In this document: positions 49,367-60,494 of the stretch, one piece after another
Layout: every line of letters begins with the position of its first letter
How positions within the stretch are numbered: position 1 is the first letter of the stretch
Source of the DNA: Azolla caroliniana
Lineage: Eukaryota; Polypodiophyta
Assembly: GCA_043228905.1 (NCBI GenBank)
Contig: JBHGNT010000022.1
Coordinates: 4,464,001 to 4,528,000 of the forward strand
DNA length: 64,000 nt
Direction of reading: 5' to 3'
The notes under the pieces: generated by a model
Database searches by the model: none
Told to the model about the DNA's origin: nothing
The model's input: the letters and a program-made list of their open reading frames with translations, nothing else
Program-made: the position numbers and the translations under genes

Positions 49367-50800
49367 CACTGGAACAATACCCCACAATTCGTGCTTAACC
49401 TGGGCATATCCTCACTGCTACTCGCTAAGTACCTTTGCGCCGAATAGGATGGCGAACCGCGTTCCGACTTCTTCCTCTTGGTTGACCACCCACCTGATTC
49501 AAGTCAGGCTCATGTTGACCGTCACATACATCGAAGTGTCCATCTTGTACATTGCTTTTCTGAAGAGCTAGTGCCGCCGTAAGCATCCCCTTTAGTCTTC
49601 GAATAGCCTCTTAGTGCTATTCACCCTATTCGAATTTCCGCCCCTTCTTTAGCAAGCCATAGAGTGGCTAACAATATGCACATAATGGGGAATCCAAATG
49701 TGATGGAAAGCGTGCATGGCCCCAAGAACTATCGGACTTCTATGGCCGACATGCACTCTTCCTTCATCGCCGAGATAGTATCTACCTTGGCCCGAGATGA
49801 TTTTTGACTGTAAGGTCCACACAGGTGTCCCACCACCAGGACCTCCAATTGTGTGAATGCTGACTTCTCCCCGGAGAAGGTAAGACAAGCACCCTCAACC
49901 CTCTACAGTATCTTCAATCAAAGATGTCGTCCACAACGAATTTTCGACATCTGTCCGTCCCAAACGATTCATCCTTCGGACATCCCTCTATTGGGATGTC
50001 ATTTCAGAACGGCATGGTGATGTCCGGGATGCAATCAATCAGGACCTTGTTCTTTGCATTCCCCATATGTGCCACTGAATTCGTACCTCCCTAAGGTAGG
50101 GTACACATCCGAACTAAGCCGAGAGGGGTCATGATGTCCCTAATTTCGACAGTTAGTTGGGATTGGTCATAGTCAGAGTATAAGTCGTTGATTGAGTAGA
50201 TAGACCTTCCAGCGAAGGCCTCCACGAACTCATCGATTGTCGGCCCAACCCCTACATTTTGAATGGTCATTTTGTTGACTAGCTGTAGGTCCTGAATGAT
50301 GCGCAATGTGTCATTCTTCTTTGGTACGGTGAACGACTGATTCAAGTATGAGGCACTCGACGGCTCGAGGATCCCCATCTCAACCTTCTCCTTGAGCCGC
50401 TCCATCAACTTCAGGATGTGAACTCTTGGCACTGGAATCGGTTTCAGATTCCACGTGGCATCTGGTATCGTGAAGATCACCATCGGTTCCATGATTGTGA
50501 GATCAACGCACCTGATTTCCTCCAACTAGAATGCAAAGGCTTTCTCGTGCCTTCCGAGCATTCTCCGAAATCGGTCCTCCTCGGCGGGTAGTAGGAAGCC
50601 ACCCCCACTGATCTTCAACTTCCGTAGTATTTTGTCGGTGAACCGGTGCCCAATGCCGGCCAGATCTCGTAGACTTGGGTCGGTCGTGACCCCTTCCTCC
50701 GGTAAGGGTGTCGGGATTGGCCTTAATTTCTTGTCCATAGTCTTGTACCTAGTGTTGACTTGGGCAGTCGGTCCCAACCCGACAATTCTTCGGAAGTCCT
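49367..50800 (-). pseudogene. Gyp-T pol: RT and RNase H
   Basis: Minus strand from 50800 (VKDFRRIVGLGPTAQV): region before RT (HRFTDKILRKLKISGGGFLL), then RT at 50525-50090 (WNLKPIPVPRVHILKLMERL; SFTVPKKNDTLRIIQDLQLV; VGVGPTIDEFVEAF; SINDLYSDYDQSQL; PLGLVRMCTLP). The RT end and RNase H follow (49860-49640: HLCGPYSQKSSRAKVDTISA, MKEECMSAIEV) and continue to 49367, where Gyp-M is inserted. Frame changes between these blocks, so it is dead. The 'DLYSxYDQ' and 'TPLGLVRMCTLPQG' style RT differs from the common plant chromoviruses. It reminds me of the Tcn1-like clade reported from non-seed plants, but I cannot confirm this. It is cut at 50800 by Cop-D. The gag end lies outside the window. Confidence 0.8.
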
Positions 50801-51234
50801 TGACCGGACAAGCTCAACCAACTATGGATCGGCTGAATAAGCCAGAGCTGGATCGGAGTCCGGAACGAAGAACTGGATCGATATCCGAAACCAAGAGCCG
50901 GATCGGATTGTAATCAGTAAGCCATTAGAGGCCTACAACCCTAGCCTAGAACATAAGCATATTTTTGGGAGTCTGTGTCTGATGCTCTATACACGCATTA
51001 AAGTACTTGTCAGTACTTTAGTCACTCCTTTAAGGACTTGTATAAATAGTGTTGTAAAGCACAGTTCTATGTACAGAGTCTTTGAGTAATTTGAACATGA
51101 GTGTTGTTCTGCTCTAACTCTAACTTTGTCTCTTCTGCGTACTGTGTTAAGCATCCATTAAACCTTCATCTCTGTGTTCTACTGTTATCCGGCTTAACCA
51201 TTTCCATCTACGCTTCTGCACTTTCACTTTTACA
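50801..51234 (+). repeat. Cop-D 5' LTR (434 bp)
   Basis: TGACCGGACAAGCTCAACC to CACTTTTACA. Same family as the Cop-K LTR (GGACTTGTATAAATAGTG contains the TATA box). It interrupts the Gyp-T RT-proximal codons. The exact first base is inferred from the family alignment because the usual TGTTGAG start has changed. Confidence 0.8.
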
Positions 51235-51246
51235 TGGTATCAAAGC
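51235..51246 (+). other. Cop-D primer binding site
   Basis: TGGTATCAAAGC directly after the LTR, one base from the initiator tRNA-Met consensus. Confidence 0.85.
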
Positions 51247-51327
51247 GTGAGGGTTGAGAACCTGTGCTGCCGACAAGCGATTTCCATAGACGAACCCTAA
51301 CACTAGGTAAAGAACAAGAAGGGAAGA

Positions 51328-51921
51328 ATGGATAGAGGAATGGCTAGCTCGCTTCCGGCGGAGAAGCTCGACAAAACCAACTAGGAATCTTGGTCGTACA
51401 AGATGCACTAGTACCTACTCGGGCATGGTTACTGGAGTTATGTCAACGAAACAATACACCACCTAATGCGGCGCACAAGGACTTTACGGCATGGGAACAA
51501 ATGGAAAGAAGGGTGATTTATTGTTTTGCCTCTAGTGTCGGCGATCAGCTACTTAGCCATATCCGAGATGCCAAGAAGCCAAAGGAAGCTTGCCTCTAGT
51601 GTATTGGGGATATCCCTAGGAGCCATATCTGCCAGAATGGAATCATGAGGAACGTCCTGCAGGTTCCGACGATCACCAAGAATTTGGTGTCGGTCAGCCA
51701 GATTGTGGATCAAGGAATGAGGGTTCGATTTACTCACCACGGATTCTTCATTGAGGAGGAAGACCGGATAATCGCACAAGGGTGCCAGGATGGAAGAATG
51801 TTCATCCTTGAAACCAATAATGTAGGCATTGCTATGTTCACAAAAGGACAGAAGGTTGAGTCGGATATCGACTTGTGGCATAAGCGGATCGGTCACATCA
51901 AGTTCCAGAAGCTTCACGATG
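51328..51921 (+). pseudogene. Cop-D gag and pre-integrase, internally deleted
   Basis: gag start MDRGMASSLPAEKLDKTN at 51328, then a stop and a frame change (ERRVIYCFASSVGDQLLSHI). At about 51595 gag jumps straight to the sequence after protease (MRNVLQVPTITKNLVS; RVRFTHHGFFIEEEDRI; DIDLWHKRIGHIKFQKLHD). The gag C-terminus, zinc knuckle and protease are therefore missing, a loss of roughly 800 bases compared with Cop-K. It ends at 51921, where foreign sequence starts. Confidence 0.8.
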
Positions 51922-52062
51922 TGATGTTGATCTCGGCATACGAGGGCAAACGAAAAGAAAGATACGAATTTGGGAAGTAAGCACCAGGCTTCTTGTCAAA
52001 GAAAGAGGAGAAACAAAATAGCTTGTATTTTGTTTCTTTTCTAGCTGATTACAATCATATTT
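51922..52062. other. Unassigned sequence inside Cop-D, left part
   Basis: Not copia coding sequence. AT-rich, with no motif I can name. It joins 61928-62263 once solo-H is removed (TSD TATTT at 52058-52062). The two pieces together (about 470 bp) replace the N-terminal half of the Cop-D integrase core. Confidence 0.5.
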
Positions 52063-52275
52063 TGTTAGGAAACAGGTCCCTCCGGATGGGAAGTGAGAAG
52101 ACCCGGTGAGAACCGGATGAGGAGTACTCGGCAATGGAAGACCCGGTGAGAACCGGATGAGGAGTACCCGGCAACGGAAGACCCGGTGAGAACCGGATGA
52201 GGAGTACCCGAAAACGGAAGACCCGGTGAGAACCGGATGAGTAACCGGAAACGAAAGACCCGGTGAGAACCGGAT
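52063..52275 (+). repeat. solo-H LTR, left part with minisatellite
   Basis: TGTTAGGAAACAGGTCCCTC, related to the Cop-F LTR start. From 52112 it has about four and a half units of about 40 bp (GAAGACCCGGTGAGAACCGG ATGAGGAGTACCCGGCAAC). It continues at 61421 after Gyp-G. TSDs TATTT are at 52058-52062 and 61928-61932. No internal region or second LTR, so it is a solo LTR of a Tnt1-like element. Confidence 0.8.
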
Positions 52276-52725
52276 TGTTACGGACATGACCATATAATAT
52301 CCCATGGTGAGAATTTACTGTAGTATTCTATACACGTGGATAAGTGTGAGGGTTAAACGAGAGTGTAAAGAAGGGGAGAATTACTTTTAATCCTTGGGAT
52401 TGAGACAACCTATTAGGTCAAGTGTGAACTTGCCTGGGGACCTTGGGTATCGCTATAAATAAGAGGCCTAGCTACCCTCATTTGATCATCTTTTGACTAC
52501 ATTGAGACTCTGCACTTGTGGTGGGTCAACTCTTGTGGTGAGCGCGCCACCACCAAGTACGACTCGACGCCACGGCGGTGGTATGGGACGCCACCACCAA
52601 GTCCATCTCGATCCCTTCGCTCGGGGGTGGTCGGGTGGATCGACACCCTTCTTTCTCTTTCTCCTTTCTATCCATCATTAGTTTATCCTTATCTTAAGCT
52701 TACTTTAGTACCTAGATCTCTAATA
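52276..52725 (+). repeat. Gyp-G 5' LTR (450 bp)
   Basis: TGTTACGGACATGACC to GATCTCTAATA, with the TATA box TATAAATA at 52454-52461. The terminal inverted pair is TGTTA/TAATA and not the usual TG/CA. Confidence 0.9.
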
Positions 52726-52727
52726 TT

Positions 52728-52739
52728 TGGTATCAGAGC
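52728..52739 (+). other. Gyp-G primer binding site
   Basis: TGGTATCAGAGC, an exact initiator tRNA-Met primer site two bases after the LTR. Confidence 0.9.
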
Positions 52740-54427
52740 TATGTACTAATGTTTCTTTGTTTGTCTTTTGTCTTTTGATTGATGGTGATCGATCGATGTG
52801 CGGTCGGTCTTGATCCAGACAACGATCAACAAAGAACTTCGGTAACTCTTTCCGTAATTTTATTTTTTTTCTATTCTCTCTTCTCCCATCTAATCGTGTG
52901 TTTAGTTTATATGTCATTTTTTTTCATTAAGTCAATGATGTTGTAGTGGTCTTTAATTGATTATCTAAAACGTTTACATATGTGCATGAGGTCAATACCT
53001 CGTTTGACATATAAATAATATGTGATGAGTGCCGTATGCATATGAGGTTAATACCTCAATTACGTATTACGTTCACGAACATATGTTACGTTTGCGTATG
53101 AGTTTAATACCTTGATTTGTTGTAAAGGATATGCGTTTGGTCTCGTATGCGTAAGAGGTCAATACCTCAATTTCGTATTACGATGATCTCTTATTTGTGG
53201 ATGTTTCGTGTGCGTAGAGGTATATACCTCGATTACGTATGTCGATCATATCATTTGTGGCTATTTAATATAACGATATGTTTAATATAGGTATATGTGG
53301 TCACGTATATACGTATTTGATCGTATATACGTGATAAGTAAACATATGTGTATATTCGTTATTACGTGATTATATCGAAAGTTGTCCTTGTCGGGAAAAG
53401 GATGTTGGTGGCCGTCCTCACATTTTTGTGAGAATGGCATTGTCACCGTCCCTTTTTCAACAAGTTTTGATTGTTGACAACCCCATTGATGACCTCGATT
53501 TTGTTATGTAAAGAAACAACTATAGCCAAAATGATGTTGAGTACGTAGGGCTTGACCCACCCACTTCAAGTGAGGTCGCTCCAATGACACACGTATCCAA
53601 CATCCCTCCCTCGTTACATGGATACGATGCCACCATGAGCTCATTCTTACGAGAGGCATTCGTAATGACGTGACCACGTGATGGGCCATGTGGGCCTACT
53701 ACGAAACGAGGGCTCAATTGGCTTGACCATTAGGTTTCACTTTCGCGTATGCCATCGTAATTACGTGACTTGAGGTTAGGTAACGTACCAACATAGTTTT
53801 GGTAAATGAGGGCGAAATAAGAACCCTTGACATACATGTTCTTTTAAAAAAAACATATATGATCAAATGCCTCGCATATCTCTTATACGCATCAAACATT
53901 AAGCATTCGAGAAGAGCAACTCACTTGGTTGGCTCAAGTGTTTAATGTATTTGTTCTCGAGATCTCGAGTTCAAATATGACCAAGACCATACAACATCCT
54001 TGATACATATGACTATAACACATGTTTAGACTTAAGGTCTAAGTGCACCTCAGGGTCCTCATAATAGGACTTAAAAGAGCCGAAACCACATATGTGGGCA
54101 AAGAAACATAGTTTATTGTTAACATTTTTTTTTTCGTGTATAAACTACTTCTGACACAAACATACATGGTTGAGCCTCGGGGAGTCGCCATGAAAAAATC
54201 GATATAGAGATCAGGGAAAGACATTAAATTGTCACCCCCATGGTTTTTAAAACACCTTTGTGTTACCATAGTAACCTGATCTTGAACCTCATCTCATACG
54301 TCTAGAGGGGTATTGGCGTGAGATCATGATATCAATTAATGTTTGCCCATGATATGTTTACATCACGACATGATGTTATGACTATCTCTTTGACCTTATC
54401 CTATTTCTTTTCCAAAAATAATCTTTA
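52740..54427 (+). other. Gyp-G leader with palindromic repeats
   Basis: A long untranslated leader with no supported ORF. From about 52985 to 53350 it has five or six degenerate units around GAGGTCAATACCTC, a near-palindrome flanked by CGTATGCG and ATTACGTATTACG. From 53350 to 54427 I see nothing that I can name. Confidence 0.7.
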
Positions 54428-57400
54428 ATGGCTCAAATTAACGACCCGATCTCATCCACTCAAGCGGAAGGAACTCAAGGGAATCCTCCTGGACAAATGT
54501 CCACTGAGATGTATTTGGCACAAATAACCCAATACCTTAGTTTCACCGCTCAACAGATGACCGAACTTCGGCAATCTCAGAGTGCTCTTGAGGCACGTGT
54601 CATTAGTCTACAACGTGAGCCTAATAGACCTGATGAGCGACAAGGTGAACAATCATTTGTCGTTAAGCCATTTATGGGAGACAAAAAGGAAAGAACCGAA
54701 GAAGCAATCTGCACATGGTTGGGACGATGGGAGTCTCATTTTGAGCTCTATCCCACGCCAGATAGTACGAAGATTGCATATGTCGGCCGAGAACTTGGGG
54801 GTAAGGCCGTTGCCTGGTGGCGTGGACTCCGTACTATGCGGAAATTGCCCGATACTTGGACAGATTTTGTCACGGTTTTTAAGGGCCAATTTCTGCAACC
54901 TCCCTCTCGAACCGAGGCAGCACAAGCTTTAATGAACCTCTCTGGCAGGAAATTTTCCTCGCTAGAAGACTATGTTCACCATGCTAGAACCCAAATCCAA
55001 AAATCAGGTCTAGAAGGGGACAATTGGTTGATAGCTTGTTTTGTCAATGGCATCCCCAATTCGGACTATCACTGGATAGTGCACAATAAGGATCCAAAAT
55101 CCTTTGAAGAGGCCGTTGAAATAGTTCTTCGCTATCAACGCACTTCGAAGAAGGACCACAACAAACCCAACGAAGCGCCCGGGACTAAGCAGTCGCAATT
55201 CGTTGGGAAACACAAGACACCCAACGAATTCATGGATCGCGATTATAAGCGACAACATCCTTTTTGCGTATTCTGCAAAAAGAAGGGTCATACAAAAGAT
55301 CAATGTCGAAAGCTCCAACAGAAAGAGCACGACAACAAAGCTAAAGCTGCAGACCATAAAGGTCAGATTCCTAATGTCCGTCAGGTCTATACACATCATT
55401 TAAGTAATTGTCAATGTTCTTTCCCTCACTATGTATTGGGTCCCAATAATTTACTACGTGCAAACGGGTATATCAATGGATCTCCCGTACAATTTTTATT
55501 TGATTCGGGAAGCTCACAGAATTTTGTGAATGATCGTTTGGTTCAGATATGGGGAATCCAACCCACCATAAGTGATCACACCTACAGGGTGCACTTGGCT
55601 AATGGAAGAGTACAATACATCAACAGGGCGATTCATTCATTAGGAATTTCTATTGATACTTATATAGAGGAAGTAGACTTCCATGTAATGAATCTTTGTA
55701 CCACCGATGTAATACTGGGTTATCCCTGGTTTTATAATAAAAACTCTTCTTTATCTATTGATTGGGTTCATCATTCAATTACATTTGTACTGAACGATTG
55801 TACTCATTTTATTCAATGTGTAAAAAAACAATCCCTCTCGATTGTTTCCTCGTGTCCATCAATATCCGAGTTGTCTTGTTCTACTCTATTTTATTGTGTA
55901 CTTGATCCAGACATTCACGTTTATAATATCGATAATGTCTCAGTTCAATTAACATATTTTGAACAACAACAACTTGATCAAATCTTAAATGATTTTCATG
56001 ATGTTTTTCCAAGTGAACTACCTGATGGGTTACCTCCTAAACGTAATATAGACCATCGTATAGATATTGTACCTGGTGTTGCACCAATAAGTATACCTCC
56101 ATATCACTTAAGTCGATCCGAAGAAGATGAGGTATCTAAGCAACTCAAGGACTATTTACGAATGGGTTATATATGTTATAGTAAATCTCCATGGGGTGCA
56201 CCAGTTCTCTTGGTAAAAAAGAAAGAGGGCACATGGCGTATGTGTATTAATTACCGACGCTTGAATAAAGTGACGATCAAGAATTCGTACCCATTGCCCT
56301 GGGCTGACGATCTAATTGACCGTCTCCAGGGAGCTCGGTATTTTACGAAACTTGATCTCCGTACTGGCTACCATCAAATTCGTATAAGTGAGGACGATGT
56401 TCCTAAAACGGCATTTCGTACGTGCTATGGCCATTATGAGTTTTTGGTTATGCCTTTTGGTTTGACCAATGCTCCGGCTACTTTTCAACAAGAAATGAAT
56501 GACATTTTCCGAGAACAACTTGGAAAATTTGTCGTTATTTTCTTGGATGATATTTTAGTTTATAGTCGTACATTACAAGAACATGTTAAACATGTCCGCT
56601 TTGTTTTACAAACATTGCATGACAAACAGTTTTATGCGAAGATCTCAAAATGTGAGTTCTTCAGGAAATCAATTACTTATCTTGGACATCTCATAACCGA
56701 ACGAGGAGTTGAAATTGATCCTTCTCGCATTGAGAAAATCAAGCTTTGGCTCACTCTTCGGAATATTCGAGAAGTTCGATCATTCCTTGGTTTTGTCGGG
56801 TTTTTGCGAAAGTCTCTTCATAATTACTCCCAATTGACGACGCTGTTTAATGATCTTTTAAAAGGTCAAACACGTAAGTCTACAAAACCTATTGTGTGGA
56901 ATGCTACACTAGACCTCGCCTTTAAGGAACTCAAGGACCTGGTTTGCAAGGCTCCTTCACTTCTTTTACCTGATCCTTCAAAACCTTTTGAGGTTGAAAC
57001 CAATGCAAGCGATTATGCTATAGGTGTTGTCTTATATCAAGATGGTAAACCAATAGCATTCGAGAGTAAGAAACTTGATTCTTCTCAATGTCGGTATACC
57101 GTTCAAGAAAAGGAATTATTTGCAGTTATACATGCGCTCAAAACATGGTTGGCGCCATTATCTTTATGGAAATCGCTTTGTGGTAACTACGGATCACGAG
57201 TCCTTGAAATATTTTTGTGACCAACAAGACCTGAAAGGTCGTAAGGCACGATGGGCTGATCTCATCCAGGACTTTGATTTTTCCATAGGATATCGTAAAG
57301 CTTCCATGAACACTGTCGCTGATGCACTAAGTTGCATCTGTGAAGTTAACATGCTTAGCTTTACTGAAATAACATCAAATCTTTATGATCACCTTCGAGG

Positions 57401-58844
57401 AAAGTATCCTGATGACAGTTATTTTGCAAAATACTGGGCAAGAGTTGAGTCTGGAACAAACACCACCACATCCTCGAAGGAATACTTCCACATTGCTAAC
57501 AGTTTGCTCTACCGTAATGGGAAGGTTTGTGTTCCAGATTTACCTGAGGTCAAAAAGAGGATTCTTTTTGAATGCCATGATGCACCCTCAGCAGGGCACC
57601 CTGGAATACATCGTACACTCGTTCTCATCTCCACTCAATTTTATTGGCCTAAGATGCGTCCTGACATACATAGCTATGTGACTAAATGTCACCAGTGTCA
57701 GGTTAACAACGCCGAGCGACTAAAAGACGTAGGACTTTTACATCCCTTGGACATTCCCAATAATAAGTGGGAAAGTATATCCATGGATTTTATTGTTAGC
57801 CTTCATCGCACCCAAAAAGGTCATGATGCCATGTGGGTTGTCGTTGATCGACTAACTAAAATGGCCAGATTTATTGCTACTAAAACCACGGTAACAGCTC
57901 CTGAATTGGCTTACCAATTTGTCAATTCGTTTTTATGGATTACCGATGGATATCGTGAGTGATCGAGATCCAAAGTTTACTAGTGACTTCTGGACGCAAG
58001 TCTTTAAGAAGTTAGAAAGTACATTGAGCATGAGCTCCACGGATCATCCTCAATCCGATGGACAGACAGAACGAGTAAATCAAATTATTGAGGACATGCT
58101 TCGAGCATATGTTGGTGCAGAACCAACAAAATGGGAACGTTATCTCCCAATTTTGGAGTTTGCTTATAACAGCTCCAAGCATACGTCGACAGGATATAGT
58201 CCTTTTATGTTGATGTATGGTTTTCAGCCACGAGCCCCGATTGATGTTAATATACATCATGATGAGTTGCGAAGTACGCAAAACTTTCTTTGGGATATCC
58301 AAGATATGTTGCACGAGATAATATAAAAACAGCTCAAGATAGAGCGCGTTTTTTTGCCGACCATCATAGGCAACCTCGTGTATTCAACCTTGGATAGAAG
58401 GTATTTTTACGTGTACCTCACAATTCTAAGACATTGTCTACGGGTAAGTGCACTAAGTTAGCCCCACGGTTTTGTAGACCTTTTACAGTCCTCAAACACA
58501 TTGGGTCATCAGCCTATCGTCTCGCTCTTCCTGATGGTGTCGGAATTCATCCAGTCTTTCATGTGAGTCGTCTAAAAGAACTTCTAAGTTCTGGCGACAA
58601 TAAAGTTACAACTGAAACTCTGGTTACTTCTGAAGAATTATCTTCTAAACCACATGTACCAAAAAGAATTCTCGATGTTAAAACAAAAAAATTACGTACT
58701 AAAGAAATCCGAGAATTTAAAATAAAATGGATAGATAAATCAATAAAAGATGCCACATGGGAACGCGAAAATACTCTTAGAACTAACTTCCTTAACTTTC
58801 CATTGCAAGAGTGCAATGTTTTAAAGAGGGGGGGGAGTATGTAA
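54428..58844 (+). pseudogene. Gyp-G gag-pol with chromodomain-like end
   Basis: Start [20 protein letters not shown] at 54428. gag capsid at about residues 75-240 ([20 protein letters not shown]), zinc knuckle [14 protein letters not shown] at about 280, protease near 350 ([17 protein letters not shown]). RT at about 600-780 ([43 protein letters not shown]), then RNase H. Integrase zinc region at 57560-57720 and core at 57770-58090 (ISMDFIVSLH; IVSDRDPKFTSDFW; QTERVNQIIED). The C-terminal PKRILDVKTKKLRTKE and FKIKWIDKSIKDATWERE is chromodomain-like. Frameshifts near 57150 and 57935 and near 58320, plus a stop near 58398, break the frame. The last stop codon (58842-58844) lies within the first bases of the 3' LTR. 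Confidence 0.95.
58824..58837 (+). other. Gyp-G polypurine tract
   Basis: AAGAGGGGGGGGAG just before the 3' LTR start at 58840. It is also coding for the last pol codons. Confidence 0.8.
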
Positions 58845-59082
58845 CGGGCATGACCATATAATATCCCGTGGTGAGAATTTACCGTAGTATTCTATACACG
58901 TGGATAAGTGTGAGGGTTAAACGAGAGTGTAAAGAAGGGGAGGATTACTTTTAATCCTCGGGATTGAGACAACCCATTAGGTCAAGTGTGAACTTGCCTG
59001 GGGGCCTTGGGTATCGCTATAAATAAGAGGCAACTCTTGTAGCGAGCGCGCCAGCATCAGGTACGACTCGACGCCACGACGG
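58840..59082 (+). repeat. Gyp-G 3' LTR, left part
   Basis: TGTAACGGGCATGACC onward. It is interrupted at 59083 by LARD-2 and resumes at 61260 (GCGGTGGTATGGGACGCC). The intact site can be read in the 5' LTR at about 52573-52590. Confidence 0.9.
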
Positions 59083-59789
59083 TGTCGTAGTGTATTTCGT
59101 ACACTGTGTGAAAAAGTAAAAATAATATAACTGATTTAATTACATATAAATAAATAAAATAAGAATATCAAAATGTTTATCACGTGCATAGGGCAAGATT
59201 CGAACCCTGTACCTCCACGTAACCAAACCTCAACTTTACCATTATGCTACCTTATCTTTAGTGTTCTACAAATATTTTGAGTGCGTGAATATTTATTAAA
59301 AGGTAAATCATGCATTTTTAGAGTGCGTGAATATTTTATAGAAAAACGCAAGCAACTAAAAAGTGACTCATGCACATCTAGCGTGCATGAGCACTATATT
59401 TAGCAAATAAAAGCAAGGATTAGAAAAGCATCACATGCAAATTTAGTGTGCATGAACATATTAGAAAAAAAAAGCATGTAGCTATGCTTAGTCTCTCCCG
59501 TCACTATATAAGGATGGGGAGCACATTGTAGTTTTTGTTGATTATTTTTCTATAATGATCAATCAATCTAAAATATTCGTGGGATTCACGAATTTTGCCA
59601 TCTAAATTACTCTTATAATCTAAATATTGTTTTAAATACACTAAACTCGTGGGATTCACGAGATTGCTATCTTATAACTCTTTATACCTATTCTTTACTA
59701 GCCTTATTTGTATTTTTCTTCCTCCTAGTCCAAAACCTCGGCGGTTCCCACCCGACTCACGCAACGATCCGGAGCCGAAAGGCACGACA
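59083..59789 (+). repeat. LARD-2 5' LTR (707 bp)
   Basis: TGTCGTAGTGTATTTCG to GAAAGGCACGACA. It contains the antisense tRNA-like module (59191-59255), direct repeats of GTGCATGA type, 'cgtgggattcacga' repeats and a TATA-like CTATATAAGG near 59503. Confidence 0.85.
59191..59255 (-). other. tRNA-like module in LARD-2 5' LTR
   Basis: Minus strand GGTAGCATAATGGTAAAG (A-box-like), later GGAGGTACAGGGTTCGAATC with a canonical GGTTCGAATC B-box core, then TTGCCC. The T-arm stem has one G-T pair. The anticodon-arm region does not fold well here. Confidence 0.55.
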
Positions 59790-59792
59790 CAG

Positions 59793-59809
59793 TTGGTGAA
59801 CCCGACGTG
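59793..59809 (+). other. LARD-2 primer binding site
   Basis: TTGGTGAACCCGACGTG after the LTR. It differs from the LARD-1 site by one base. Confidence 0.65.
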
Positions 59810-59814
59810 AAATA

Positions 59815-60030
59815 CGGAGCACGCGCTACGGCACCAAAAGAAGCACGTGCTACGACGTAAAGAGAAGCACATGCTACGGCACAAAAAGAAGCATGCGCTA
59901 CGGTGCAAAAAGAAGCATGCACTACGGGGTAATACGACGCATGCACTACGATGGAATACAAAGCATGCGCTACGGCCTAATACGACGCATGCGCAACATC
60001 GAGAAATAAAGCATGCATTAAAGCCGCACA
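59815..60030 (+). repeat. 24-bp minisatellite in LARD-2
   Basis: About eight and a half units of 24 bp, for example CATGCTACGGCACAAAAAGA and CATGCGCTACGGCCTAATAC. Because 24 is a multiple of three, it leaves an open frame with HALR-type repeats (59847-60230). I regard this as a by-product and not a real gene. Confidence 0.8.
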
Positions 60031-60494
60031 AGGACCTAACAGCGAGCGCGTATTCGGAGATCAACATCAACGCGTGGGTAGAACCTACGGAAGACAAGTG
60101 CAGAGTGGAGAGAGACAACACGCCGAGATGCTCAAGAGGACCACAAGGGACCATGACAACCACTCATGGCAATGCAAAGAATGAACGAAGACTATGGTGG
60201 ATCGGATGGCGACAATGGTTCGGGTGCTAAGAATGGATGTGTTCAAAATGGAGAGACAAAGCTAACATGGGGAGAGAAACGGAGCGTACAACAAGTAACG
60301 AAGTATTACGAGGGCCGGTAACCAGAAACCGGAGAGAGCCAGCAACCGAACTGAACCGGAAACTGGGCGGAGTCGGCAACCAAAAACCAGAGACCGGCAA
60401 CGAAACCAACCATGCGGAGAACGAACGAACGAGACTAACAATCACTGACAACTTCGGCACATACTGGAGGATGTGCGGGTTTGGAGGGGGCGAG

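Noticed and set aside
49649-49888. An 80-codon minus-strand frame with GGPGGGTPVWT, looking like an organelle membrane protein
   Set aside because: The neighbouring frame of the same strand reads clear Gyp-T RNase H (HLCGPYSQKSSRAKVDTISA), so this open frame is a by-product.
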